Program-made: the position numbers and the translations under genes
Part shown: piece by piece, positions 13,401-25,400 of the stretch
How the letters are laid out: the number at the start of each line of letters is the position of its first letter
Numbering within the stretch: position 1 is the stretch's first letter
NCBI RefSeq assembly: GCF_036370855.1
Contig: NC_088112.1
Coordinates: forward strand, 21,196,469 to 21,260,468
Direction: 5' to 3'
Source of the DNA: Dromaius novaehollandiae
Taxonomy: Eukaryota > Chordata > Aves > Casuariiformes > Dromaiidae
Length of the DNA: 64,000 nucleotides
Notes under the pieces: model-generated
What the model saw: only the letters and a program-made list of their open reading frames with translations
What the model was told of the DNA's origin: nothing
Database searches by the model: none

Positions 13401-16400
13401 AGGTCCTGCGGGGAGCAGGAGATGGTGAATCATCCCAAGGAACCACCCTGGCTTCGGAGGACATCACATTTCTGCTCTTCCTACCTGTGTTGACAATGTA
13501 ACGGATGGCTCCAGGACCCAAGGTGTCGTACAGGGGAACCACCACCATGGAGTAAGTGTAGCAGGCCAGCTCGGAAATGATCCACTGCATCGAAAACCAG
13601 AAGTAAGAAGGGGGCAGTGGCAACAGATTTAGCACATTTGAGAACAAGCTTAAAACATAAAGCAAGCTCACAAGTCAGGAACGCCGTTAACAAAGCGTGC
13701 GGTTAAACCGAAAACCTCACCTCGGGGCGGTTTTGAGCAAAGACCCCGATGAACTGCTCCGTGGAGGGTTTACATCCCTGCTGAAGCAAGCCCGAACCCA
13801 AAGCTTCTGCTCTTTCAGAAACCTGGAAGTTGAAGAGAAAATAAAAGCATAAAGGAGAGCAATAGCAATCTAAGCAAAGACGTGCTGACCCAGGGAGGCT
13901 CTCCGGTTATTGCACCGGCTACCCCAAAGCCCCCTTTTTGCATTTTCGCTAGCGGTGAGAGACCCTGTGACGCTTCTTCCCCCCCCCGCGCCCGGAGCAC
14001 CCGCGCTCTGCTCTCCCAGGCGGCCCCAGCGCTCCCGCGTCCAACCCCCCCGCTCAGCAGACAGCTCCTGCCCACGCGTGGAGCATCCAGGACTTGGGGC
14101 CGCGCCGGCTCCAGCCTCGAGGCGACGGCACTTCGGGGGCGGGCGATGCCGAGGAGCGATGCCCGCTGCTCCCGACGGGGCCGGACCCGGGACGTCTGAG
14201 AGCCCATTCCCGGCTCGGGAAGGATGAGGCTATGGGGGAAGCCTGCGGGGAGGATTCATTCCAAGCTCACCTCCTTATAGGACAGCCACTGGTAGGGCTG
14301 CTTGGGTTTCCTGAATCCCAGACAGGGGCCGTTTTCTAGGAGAGACAAGCAGAAATTACCAGGTTACGGGGTCGGTGCCAGGCACGAACGCACCGCGCTG
14401 CTGAGACGCGGCAGGACAAACCCACCGCTAGCAATTTCGGCTCTCGCTTCGGAGGCAAAGCACCGTCGAGCACCATCAAATGAAGGCGAGACAGTCCGGC
14501 GGGACGGGGGACCGGCTCCCGGGGATCGCCAGCACGGCTGCGCCAAGCCCCTCTCTCATTGCACGGAGTACAGTAACAGTTTGCACAGAAACAGCCTTAT
14601 TTAAACCTATTTCCCCTAAGACAGCGCGAACGCTGCTGCCTGGTGAACACCTTCATCCCAAGCACGAGCTCCTGCTGCTGCAGCTGCCCTTTGATTTAAC
14701 AATTCAAAGCAAAAACTACTATTAATATCAATGCCCACTCCAGAGGAGGGTAAGACAATACGCAGCACTACATGCCAGGAGGAATAGTTGAGAAGTTTAA
14801 TTAATTGGCTAGCTGTACTTCCCCGCCCAGCATCCATTCCTCTGGGCATCTACAGAGTTATTTATACACCTCCGCTAACGTGGTGGCACCGTGCAGAATA
14901 ACGCAGAGCCACCGAGGAGGCTTCTGCTGGCACGGAAAATAATAATCCAGCAACGAAACCGGTGCGTTCGGGAAGTCGGGACATCCAAATAACGGGCAGG
15001 GGCTTCAGGATCCCATAGCAGGCTTATCCAAAATGCTGTCCCAGCGCCGAGGCACAGGGGCTGTAGGACACAACCAAACTCCTTCTCTATTTTGCAGGGC
15101 TGATATGAGAGTGCCCTGGATCGTCTAACGAACAAGGTGAGTGCCACAAGCAGCAGATGCACGAATAGGTACGGATGTAACAGGGAAGAGCCATCACAGC
15201 CAGTGTATTAGGACTCCCCGAAGGTATCATCAGTCACGTCGGCAAGTGTGGTCAGACACGGCCTGCTTCGCTTCCCAAGGAGCTCCTGCCAGAGCCTCTC
15301 ACCCGGATTTCTTAAAAACACTGTGCTATTGCGGCGTAAAAAGTGAGGCAGATTGAGAACTCATAGCAAGACAGGACACAGAGGCAGGAATGAAGATGCG
15401 GCTTTGCAGGGGAGGAGAGCGCGGCTGAGCGCCACGGAGACCTGTGCTCGGATCGGTCTCGCTGAACCCGTCCGTAAGCGGCCTGCGGATGAATAATGCA
15501 CGACGAGGCTTGCTGGCGTTACAAAATCCAGGGCAGCGAAAGCTAAAGCTGTCTGCCAAAGGCAGCAAAAAGGTCTCATGACACCAAGAGACCGCATAGT
15601 AACATTTAATGCCGTTAAATGCAAGATAATGCACATCGGGAGTAATAATCCTAATTATAAACTCACAATGATTACTTATCAATCAATCATTTAGTTATCA
15701 GTAAAAGAGACCTTGGAACCATTTTGGATAGTTCTGAATGTGTCAGCTAATACTTCTGTTGCTAATATTTTTATGGAGGGATGAGAGAACAAATCGGAAA
15801 ACTTCATAACGCCTCTGAATAAATCCACGGCACCTCCGTCCTGGTTTAGCGGTGCAGGTCTCGCAGCTTCGTCTCTGCAGGATAAAACAGTGCTATAAAG
15901 GGTACAGAGACGTATGGCAAGGAGGAGTGCAAGAGGAGCAAGACCGCTTCTGTACCTGAGGACACTTAACAGGGCGTCAGAGTCACCGATGGCTGGATGG
16001 CGTGGAGAAGACGAATGACAAACGCGCGCGGTAGGACGGGACCCCCTCGGCTCTCAGGCTTGGCAGGGATCTCTGCATCCTGCGTGTCCGCGCTCAGCAC
16101 TCACCGGATATGTTAAACCCTCTCCTGAAGACCTCATACATGGTTCTCGCATCGTCGTAGTAGTGAGTGAGCAGCTGGGCGCTGTCGCCTATCACGGACC
16201 TCCGCGCGCCGTCCAAGCCCTGCGGGGACCAGAACAGCACAGAGTCACCGGGACTTCTGCAACAGGAAAGGAGAGCAGAGAAAAGCATCCCAGCAGCTCG
16301 AAACCTGCCCTCAGGAGCTGAGCCGCAGCTGCGGTTACCTGGGACAAGCTCGGGCTGTCACCGGCACGGACCTAAAGCTCACGAGACTGCCTCATCCTTC

Positions 16401-19400
16401 CGTCGTAAACATGTTTTGCAGCTAGCGCTGCTGTTGCGCACAACAAAAGCTTACGCTCCACAGGCAAAACAAAGACAAACAGCGCTTGGTTTTGCACCTG
16501 CTTTCACCCAAAGGCACTTTTAAGTCCCGTCACAGGTCTTTCACCCCCCTCCACCCCCAAAGGTGCCGCCTGCTCTTCAGCAATCTTCACGCACTCACCA
16601 CAACTCCCACACTTTTAGACAAGTACATGTTTTTCTGAACAAACTAAAAATAAGTACACTTTCTATTCTAAACTATCGTCCAAATACGTCTTCTATTAAT
16701 GGAAGGATTTGGGGGCAATTGAAAGTAATTACATTTAAAAAATGGCAAAATCCAGAAAATAAACAAGCCAATGCAAGTTGTATTGAACCCACCACCCCCA
16801 GCTAAGAGAAAAAACACCAGCTTATTTACCCCCTGGCCGAGTTTATTCCCAAATCTAAGGAAACCACGTTTCCGGCCTGAGGAGAGCAAAGCACGCTTGG
16901 CGGAGATAAAGAAAAGCTTGTGAAATGAACCTTAGGAGCCCAAATAACACCAGAAAACCGCCTTCCCATAGACCAGAAGAGGACTCGACCCTGCTTGTTG
17001 CCAGAGGGGACAACTTATAGTTCCCACAGAGACTTGAAGAGGAATAAAAAAATTTGCAAATGACACAGAAGACGACTTTTGCTGGGCTCAAACTACTGCT
17101 AGCCGGGGGCTTGGTGAGGCAGCGACTGTAATGGAAATGTTCAGACTGGTCTGAACGAGGGGGAGGGAAGGGGCTCAGCAGGGACCGGCGACCTGCCACG
17201 TGCTGATGGCTCCTGCTTAGCAGGTCATCAAGATCCCAACACCTCCGGGCACCTTCTCAAGCTACACCCCGACTAAAAGGTGTAGGACAGACCAAACCAA
17301 AGGACAGATTAAAACAGAGGGCAGACTCCAGGCTCAAGCCATTAAGAGGTAACAGCAGGAAGATAAGAACCAGGATAGCAGCCATAGATAAGGACAGACA
17401 ACTCACAGAGGTGGGCCAGGACTGAGAAACAAAGATCAGGAGATGTTGCCAGCTCCTCAGGGGCACAGAAAGCACATGCAGAAACCAGGACCTGGCTGCA
17501 GCCGAAGGCAGGAGAGGGGATGAGGACGGGATGGGTGCACATCCCCACGAGTGATCCCGGAGGGACCGCTCAGACACAGGTGTCTCGGAGTTAAGGATGG
17601 GGAAGAAAACGTCAGTGTGAGTGACGGGTATGAGTTATGTTCAAAAATAAAATCACTTTCCCCTTCCAAGTCTCACACTGAGCTTTGCTCCGCTGCAGCG
17701 TTGCTCTGCTGGGCCGTAGCCATGGGTAGGGCACCTCTTCACAGAGGTCCACTTCAGCTATGAGAAAAGGGAGGGGAGAAGCCACCACCGCGCTGGAGGC
17801 TCCTGATCAGGACTGACACAACTGTGTCTCTGGAAACGCAACTCTGCACCCGCTAAGACGACAGTACGTTGCACCACGGGCCAACTGCTCATGGACACGG
17901 GGTCACCGAGTGCAGCGGGGTTTAGCAGGCCCCAGGTGCAGGCAACGTTCACCCACTCGTGGACAACAGGTTCGCAGCGGGTCCGGTGCACCCTTGCCAA
18001 GGAACAGAGCGTGAGCGGAGCAATAGAGTGCAACGATGGCCGTGCCATGGCAAGGACCCAGCATCCTCCGTGGCCTTTCCAGGCGCGCAAACCCCGCGGG
18101 AGCCGGCGGCGCTGCCCTTACCTCCACTTCTGCCGACTGCCTGGAGAGGTCGCAGGGCGGCTTCACCGCCTTGGGCCGGCTGGCGAACCAGTAGGCCACC
18201 ACGGCGGCGAAGGCGCCCAGGCCCACCAGCGCGGTGGCCGGCACGCTGCGGAAGAGCTGGCCCAGGTCGTCGAGCTCGGGGAGCCGCAGGCCCCGCAGCA
18301 CGTCCTGCGCTTGCATCTTCCCGGCGACGGAAAGGGCGAACTCTGCAAGAGCCAAAGGGACGCGGTCAGCTGGGGCCCGGGGAGGACCGAGGCGAGCGGG
18401 GGGCACGTGCAAAACGGGGACGGGACGGGAGGCAGGAGACGCTGCATAAACAGGACCTGCAACGCGTGCCTGCAGGCACCACGCCGCGCAGACCTGCCCT
18501 GCAACACAGCTTTCTGCATTTATTCCAGCTTTGCATTCCTGACATCGAGGTCCTCATGACCGATGTCACTGTACACTATAAGGTGACTCGCGTCAAGAAG
18601 CGCTCCACTTCACAACGTGCACGTTTCCCGGAAAACGGAGCTGCCGCGGGGGATAAGGGCCGCGGGATATCAGGGCGGGCGCACGCCGGCGGGGCCCACC
18701 CCGCGGTGCACCAGCCTCCGCCGTGCCCGGCTCCCGCCCCTGCTCCCCGCCGGGGCACGGAGAGGGGCTTCGGGGGGCTCGCGGTGCAGCAACGCCTCTG
18801 CGCCCCAATTTACGGTGCCCCCCCGTTGCCTTTCGCCAGCAGACGCCCCGGACACATGCAAGCGAGGGGCAGAGGGTCCCACCGCCCCCGTGCCACCCGC
18901 TGCCGGGAGCCGCCTGGGGAAAACCACAGCGCTTATCACGAGCCAGCGCTCGTGGTGCCTTTATCACCTCCGACCACCTGGGACGGCTTCTGCGGTGCTC
19001 TGCGCGGTCCCCCCCGGCAGCTATCTGCTGCCCCGGGCGGTCTCGGCACGCGGCAGGTTGTACCCGGGGACGGGCACCTCCATGCCCCACCCGGCCGCAC
19101 GCCGGCTGGGCGAATAAACACCACGGGAAGGCAGAAGCTCATTTTTCACTTCCAAACGGGAGCTGTTGGCCAAGGACATCAGCCCAGCGCAGCGGCAAAC
19201 TTGAGGGATCCCTGAGAGCTCAAAGTCCGCAGGGATTTTAGATCCATGCAAGTGCTTCTTGTCCGAGACTCGCTCTCAGAGCGCCGCGAGGCACCTCCGA
19301 GGATGCCGCGGTGATGCCGGCCACAGCAGCAACACCAGGGAACGTGCTTGAGGGCAGGAGTCCACCCGGCCTCGCGCAGCGATGCCGGAGCAGCGCCGGG

Positions 19401-22400
19401 GTCCCCGGGAGAGCGAACGGAAACGCTCGGCGCGGCGAGGACAAGCGTCTCCAACTGCTGGTTGCACCTTCCTACCGCCGCTTAACCATAACTTCCACAG
19501 AGACTAAATGTGGGTATAAACTGCAAACGAGTCCCTGCTCTCACCATAACTCCGCAGGTCAAGCAAAGCCCTCCGCGCTTTCGAGGTGCGGGTTGCGGCT
19601 GCAGCAGCGCCCGGCCGGCCCTTCCTCCGCGGAGGAAGACCTCCCAGCACCCTGCACGGCTGCGAGGGGAAGGCGCAAACCATCTCCCGGCCACGCCGCT
19701 GCCCGGGAGCTCTGGTTTACCGAGGCGGAGGGATAACAACACCCGCGGGCAGAAGCGGACGCTCAGGACGGGCCGTTGTCACCCAGCTGCGCAACTGCGA
19801 GCCGCTCGGCAATGGAAATGAAAGCCAGCGCGACCATCAACGGGCTTCTGAACACAAAACCCTGCCAACGGTAACAGCACAAAATTTTCCCCTGGCACAA
19901 GCACTAGGAACGAAACGTGCAATAACCACTCTGCTCCGAGGCAGCCGAGCCCCAGCACCAGCCCCCGCGTCCCGCCGGACGCGGCACAGCCCCTCGCACC
20001 TCTGCTCCGGGGAGCGGAGGGCTGAAGATCTGCGTTTCCCCAGGAGAAAGCTTTCAGAGGTGGATCGGAGCAAACACCAGGCAGCCACCGTTTCTGTCCC
20101 TCGAGAACACACCACGCTGAGCACCTCCCGCCAACGCCCGGCTATGCAAAACCAGCAGTTTCACGCGGTCACGCTGGACGAGCAGTCATTTCGGACGCTG
20201 CTCCTCCCCCTCGTTTCCCCTCCGAGCTGCAACGCTGCAGCGCGTCGCATCCCCGGGGCCGGGCTGCAAACCCGCTGCTGCCCGGCGAGGTCTCGGGCCG
20301 AGGCGGCACAGGGGCAGCGGCGTGACGGCACGGACGGGGACATCCCCGGATTTTGTCTGGCCAGCAGAGTCTGGTTTTATCAAGCACCCAGCGGGACAAC
20401 AACCCTGGCAGGACCCGGTGTCGCTGACCGCTGCTTTGGCACCGCTGACCACGAACTCCCACGACCACCACAACTGCAACGATGCTGGTGAGCTTCTGCC
20501 ATGAACCTCAGCAAATTTTGGTTGCACGTGCACAGAAGACGAGGGGTTGAGCGTGGACCTTCAGACCATACCCTGCTGCTGGTCTGGGTCACGTCCAGGC
20601 TCAGGCTGGAGGGCACCACGCTTAGCTCGCACGGTAGCTCACAGCCGCATAGAGATGCCCGAAATTTTATGAGAGCAAATGCTCTCGTGAGAAACCCACC
20701 ACAAAATCGCAGCTTGGGTCTTGGCGTCGTTTCAGCCACAAACGCGATACCTGGTTCGTTCAGAGCCTGCAAGTTATTTCTCATTTGCCCTAATTACAGA
20801 CGAGACGAACGCAGGGGAGCCCGGGGCACTCGCACAGCAGCCCCCTCCCTGTTTTCGGCTGGCTGGAAACCCACGCGGCTGCGGTCGCTGCCGGCACGCG
20901 TTGCACCTGCGGGGCTCACGGCAGGGGCAGGGGCAGCGGCGCAGCTCCGCGCGGACACAGAGCCAGCGCAGCAGCGCTCACCGCGAGGAGGAAGCACCGG
21001 GTCGTAGGCACGTCGGCTGCAACTGAGAACGGCTGAAAAACGAGAATTAAACAACTTGCAAGTCTCATCCATTGCTTGAGAAATCGTAAAGGGGGTGAAA
21101 AGCATCAAGGGGAAGAGATGAGCACGAGAAGCGCCCGGAACCACGGCAGAACCAACGCAAGAAACGCAGCAGAGCCCCAAAGCGAGAGGGCGGACGGGCT
21201 TTACTTGGCTCGCGCGGCTTTGAAGGAGCCCTCGGTGCTTCCTGCCCTACATAAGCAGCTGGGTACAAACACGCGTCGCTGCAACGGGCCCCGGGCCGTC
21301 ACCTGCACCGCGCTCCTCAGCAAGCCCCGAGACACCGCCCCGGTACCGCCACCACCCTGGCACCGACCCGGACGCGTCCGCGGGCACCGCGGTACTCAGC
21401 AGAGAGTAATCAGACGCAACTGCCGGGGATTCAGCAATTATTGGGATTATCGGCCAATCTCGGGCTAATGCTACTTAAAAATTTCCTAAACTTTACGTGC
21501 TTTTGCGCCTATAAAGCGGCACGCTGTGGTAACAACCCCTTCTCCCAGTTAAGGTCCCCTCCGGACAGGTCGCTGTGCATCACCGCTTTGCTTTCTGCAG
21601 CACGATACCGTCATCAGACTGTTTACCATCAGAAAACACCCCCTCGCCCTCAAAACAAACTCTTGCACATGCTCAGCTTTACCCACTGCGAGTGGAATAA
21701 CGTGCTCCGAGTGTCGCAATATATCAAACAGCTACTGTATATTACTTAGATTACACTTAATTCTTTGCAGGGTCAAAGCGTAGCTGTATTTATGCTAAAA
21801 GTCCAAGCAAAAGCAGTAGTGCTGATTGCACTGTAACTCGGGGAGCTGTAATTTAAAAGCAATTACCCGGTCTCGTTAAGCACGCCGTTGCCCGTTTCGA
21901 TGACTGTGCAAGGATGCGGAGAGCGCGGGAAGGTGCCCGGCGGGAGCAGGGACGCGACCCGTCGGCATCGGCCCAGCGCAGAGGGACGCGGTCCTGGCGG
22001 CAGCATCCCTCCGAGGAGCAAAGCCCGGAGAGGAGCCCAGCGAGCAGGAAATTAAAGGGATGGCGGTTATAATTTCCGTATTTTATTTTTACTAATGAGA
22101 AAAGGGCCTTCTCCCCTCCCGGAGGAATGAGAGCAGTGCAATCTGCTCAGCTGGCCGCTCGCCAGCGGGACCGTTACAGAAGGGGGTTTCAGTGGTGCCT
22201 AAGCCTCTTTAGGCTGAATCGCTTCTGCGCCGGCGGAGGCGGCGCCGCGGGGGATCGAGCGCCCCGGAGACGAGCGCGGCAGCGGGGAAGGGCAGCCGGG
22301 GACATCCCCGTGCCACCCCCATCCCCGTGCATCCCGCGCGGGGCGCCCCGGGGCTCGGACGAGGCGCGCGGAGCCGCGGCGGGGTCAGGCAGCGATGCAG

Positions 22401-25400
22401 GGACCGGCGTGAGCGGGGGGCGCGGGGGGAGGCCGTCCCAGCGCCTGGGCAGGGCTGCGGCGTCAGCACCATCTTCCAGGAGAGGCGGGTGCAGAAAAAC
22501 GGGCTTAGGGAGAAGAACATCAATGCACTAACCAGGAACATTTTTATATATACATATATATATAAAATATGCATATTATATATATATGCGTATATATACA
22601 CACACATGCATATATATATTAAAAAATGCATGTGTGCATGTATATATATATGCATATATGTATATACTTATATAGAAAGATGCATTCTGCTCTGCCCAGG
22701 GTGACTGAGGATTAAGGCTGCTGCTGCCCGCGTTATTCCCGAGACGCCTCGTTCTCCGGAGCCGAATCTTCCCGGCAGAAGACACGCACCGAGCCCTTGC
22801 CGGGGCGGAGGAGCTGCGGGGCCGCTCACGCCAAAGCCGCTGCTAAGAGGCTTCCTCCCCCCGCCCCCACCTCCTCGCCGCGATCAGTAATAGCGCGCGG
22901 ATGTGAACTATTTTTAGGTGAAACCTAAAAATACCTCCCTCAGCACCGGGTAGCTCCGCCGTGAGCAACGCCCCGAAGGCTCGGCGGCGGCCGGAGGAGC
23001 GGGATGGCCGCCCGGAGCGCCACGGAGGGAAGTCCTGCCTGCTTCCTACCTGAGGGAGAAACTCAGTGGCTCAGAGCTCTGTTTACTCTGAAGCCTATCA
23101 ATCACCTAGGACACTGACCAAAAACCTCATGTCATCACGCTTGTTACCCATGTGATAAACAGTCACAAGCTCTTATTGACCAGGGTCTTAAAAACCTCAG
23201 CCCGCGGCCTCGGCTGCCGGTTTCGGCTCGGGACGATGCTTTCAGAGCACTTGCAGGTCTCCGTCATCTCCCCGAGCGACCCGCGATTACCTGCGAACCT
23301 CCTCCGCTCCTGCAAAGGGGGGTTTTCTGAGCGGCGTCGGGGGGCTCGGATTGTCCCACATACCGTGCCGTTCCCGGAGGCCTTGTGACAGGCAGTGAAC
23401 AAACAGCCTAAATAACTGCATAAAAATAGTTATCTGGGGCAGAGAACAAAGAGCAGCCCCGAGCAGAGGAGGAAAAGACGCTTTTTTATGAAAAGCACCT
23501 GTAATGGCTCAGCCGAGGCTGCAGCCTGCAACAGGGGTCTGTCCACTGCCCCGAAAACGGCATGGAAAGCGACAGCTCAATACGTCACGCCGTGCCCCCG
23601 CTGTGATAAATACAGTTGCATCCTTCACTTAAGCTTTCTATAATTAGAGCAGGTTAATTAGCGGCGAAGCGCCCTCCGCGCTCTGGCAGCTCCCGGGAGC
23701 CCGTCCCCGCCGCGAAACGGCCCCGTCCGGACCGGGGCGCAGAGCGGGGCCGTGCTCCGAGGCTCCCGGCTGGGGAGGCACAACAAGGGCCGGCCGCTAA
23801 CACCCGCCCAGGCAGGAGCAGCGTCGCGGTGACTGCGGGCGGTCGCCGCTTTCGGGGCCGCGGTGCGAAGCAGCGGGACAGCCGGACGCGACGGCGCTCG
23901 GTTAGGAACCCGCTCACGTCCCGCACCTCCGGCAACGGCGACTTTCCGTCGTCAGCACTTCGACCGCCGTCCCCAGCGCGAGAGGCTACCCAGGCCGCCG
24001 GGGAGGACGGACACACGGACAGCAACGTCCGTCACGGGGCTGCTGTGAAGTTGGGGTCACTCAAACTTCACGTGCAGAAACCCTGGTCACCTGCGCGGCA
24101 CAGCTGCAGTCCCAATGCGCTTGCCCGGCTCCGCAGAGCTCCCGCGCCCTCGCGCCCGCTCAGCCCTCCCGGCGGAGAGCTCCCCTTGCGGATCCCAGGA
24201 GATCCCCTGGGATCCCTTTGCAGACCATGGGACCGGCGCTCAGCTGCCACGGCCCAGGCACACGGCACTGACGGCACGAGCGTCACCAGGTCTGCAGCGA
24301 GCAGTTGGGGGGCAGGTGGGAAAACCCCCTTCCAGCACCTCCGCCTGCCAAACCGCTGCTGGAGCAGCCGGCCCCAGCCATGACGTCCCCAGGCCTCACT
24401 GCAACACGTGGCCAGACCCACCGGTGTGTGGCCAGGACCTCACCATGGTGGGACCTCACCACAGTGCAGGGCCAGACCCACCACAGTGTGTGGCCAGGAC
24501 CTCGCCATGGTGCAACCTTGCTGCAGTGTGTGGCCAAACCCACCACAGCACATGACCAGAACCTCACCATGGTGGGACATCGCCGCAAGACAGGGCCAGG
24601 TCCTCCACAGCATGTGGCCAGGACCTCGCCACAGTGTGACCTTGCTGCAGTGTGTGGCCAAACCCACCCCAGCACATGACCAGAACCTCACCGCCGTAGG
24701 ACCTCACCACAGTGCAGGACCTCACCACGGTGGGACCTTACTGCAAGGCAGGGCCAGACCCACCACAGTACATAGCCAGGACCTCACCACAGCGAAACCT
24801 CATCGCAGCTCATGGCCAGACCCACCACAGTGCATGGCCAGGACCTCACCATGGTGGGATCTCAGTAGTTGGATCTGGCTGCAGTGCATGGCAAGACTGG
24901 CTACGGCGCGTGGCCGGGACTTCACCGTGGTGGGACCTCACCGTGGTGGGACCTCACCGCGGCGCGTGGCCAGGACCTCACCGTGGTGGGACCTCACCGT
25001 GGTGGGACCTCACCGCAGCACGTGGCCAGGACCTCACCGTGGTGGGACCTCACCGCGGCGCGTGGCCAGGACCTCACCGTGGTGGGACCTCACCGTGGTG
25101 GGACCTCACCGCGGCGCGTGGCCAGGACCTCACCGTGGTGGGACCTCACCGCGGCGCGTGGCCGGGACCTGGCCGCAGCGCTCTCGCCCAGCCCGGAGCC
25201 GGGCAGTGCCAGCTGCCACCTCCCCCGGCAGCACCGCAGACGCCACAAACCCACCCAAACTGCAGGGCTGAGGCCTGAAGCGGAGCGGAAACACCCGGCC
25301 GCCCCTGCAGCCGATCTCCCCCCCCGCGCCGCCGCCCCCGGCTCCCGCTCCGCGGCCACGGCCGAGGCCGGAGCGCTCTGCCCGCCGGGCGCAGCCGGCG

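Larger units (their letters stand above)
10771..18121 (-). other. ACSL6 introns 2 to 8
   Basis: Introns 12162-10771, 12719-12196 (GC-AG), 13484-12899, 13720-13585, 14270-13823, 16104-14336 and 18121-16220. Notable contents are a poly-G run near 11,917-11,930, GC-rich patches at about 11,860-12,720 and 13,960-14,180, and the CR1-like fragment at about 15,510-15,990. Otherwise nothing recognised. Confidence 0.7.

Noticed and set aside
24305..25278. Open frames of 120-290 codons rich in WWDLT, GPHRGGTSP and VARTSP
   Set aside because: Products of the ACCTCACC/GTGGTGGG minisatellite; repetitive with no domain.
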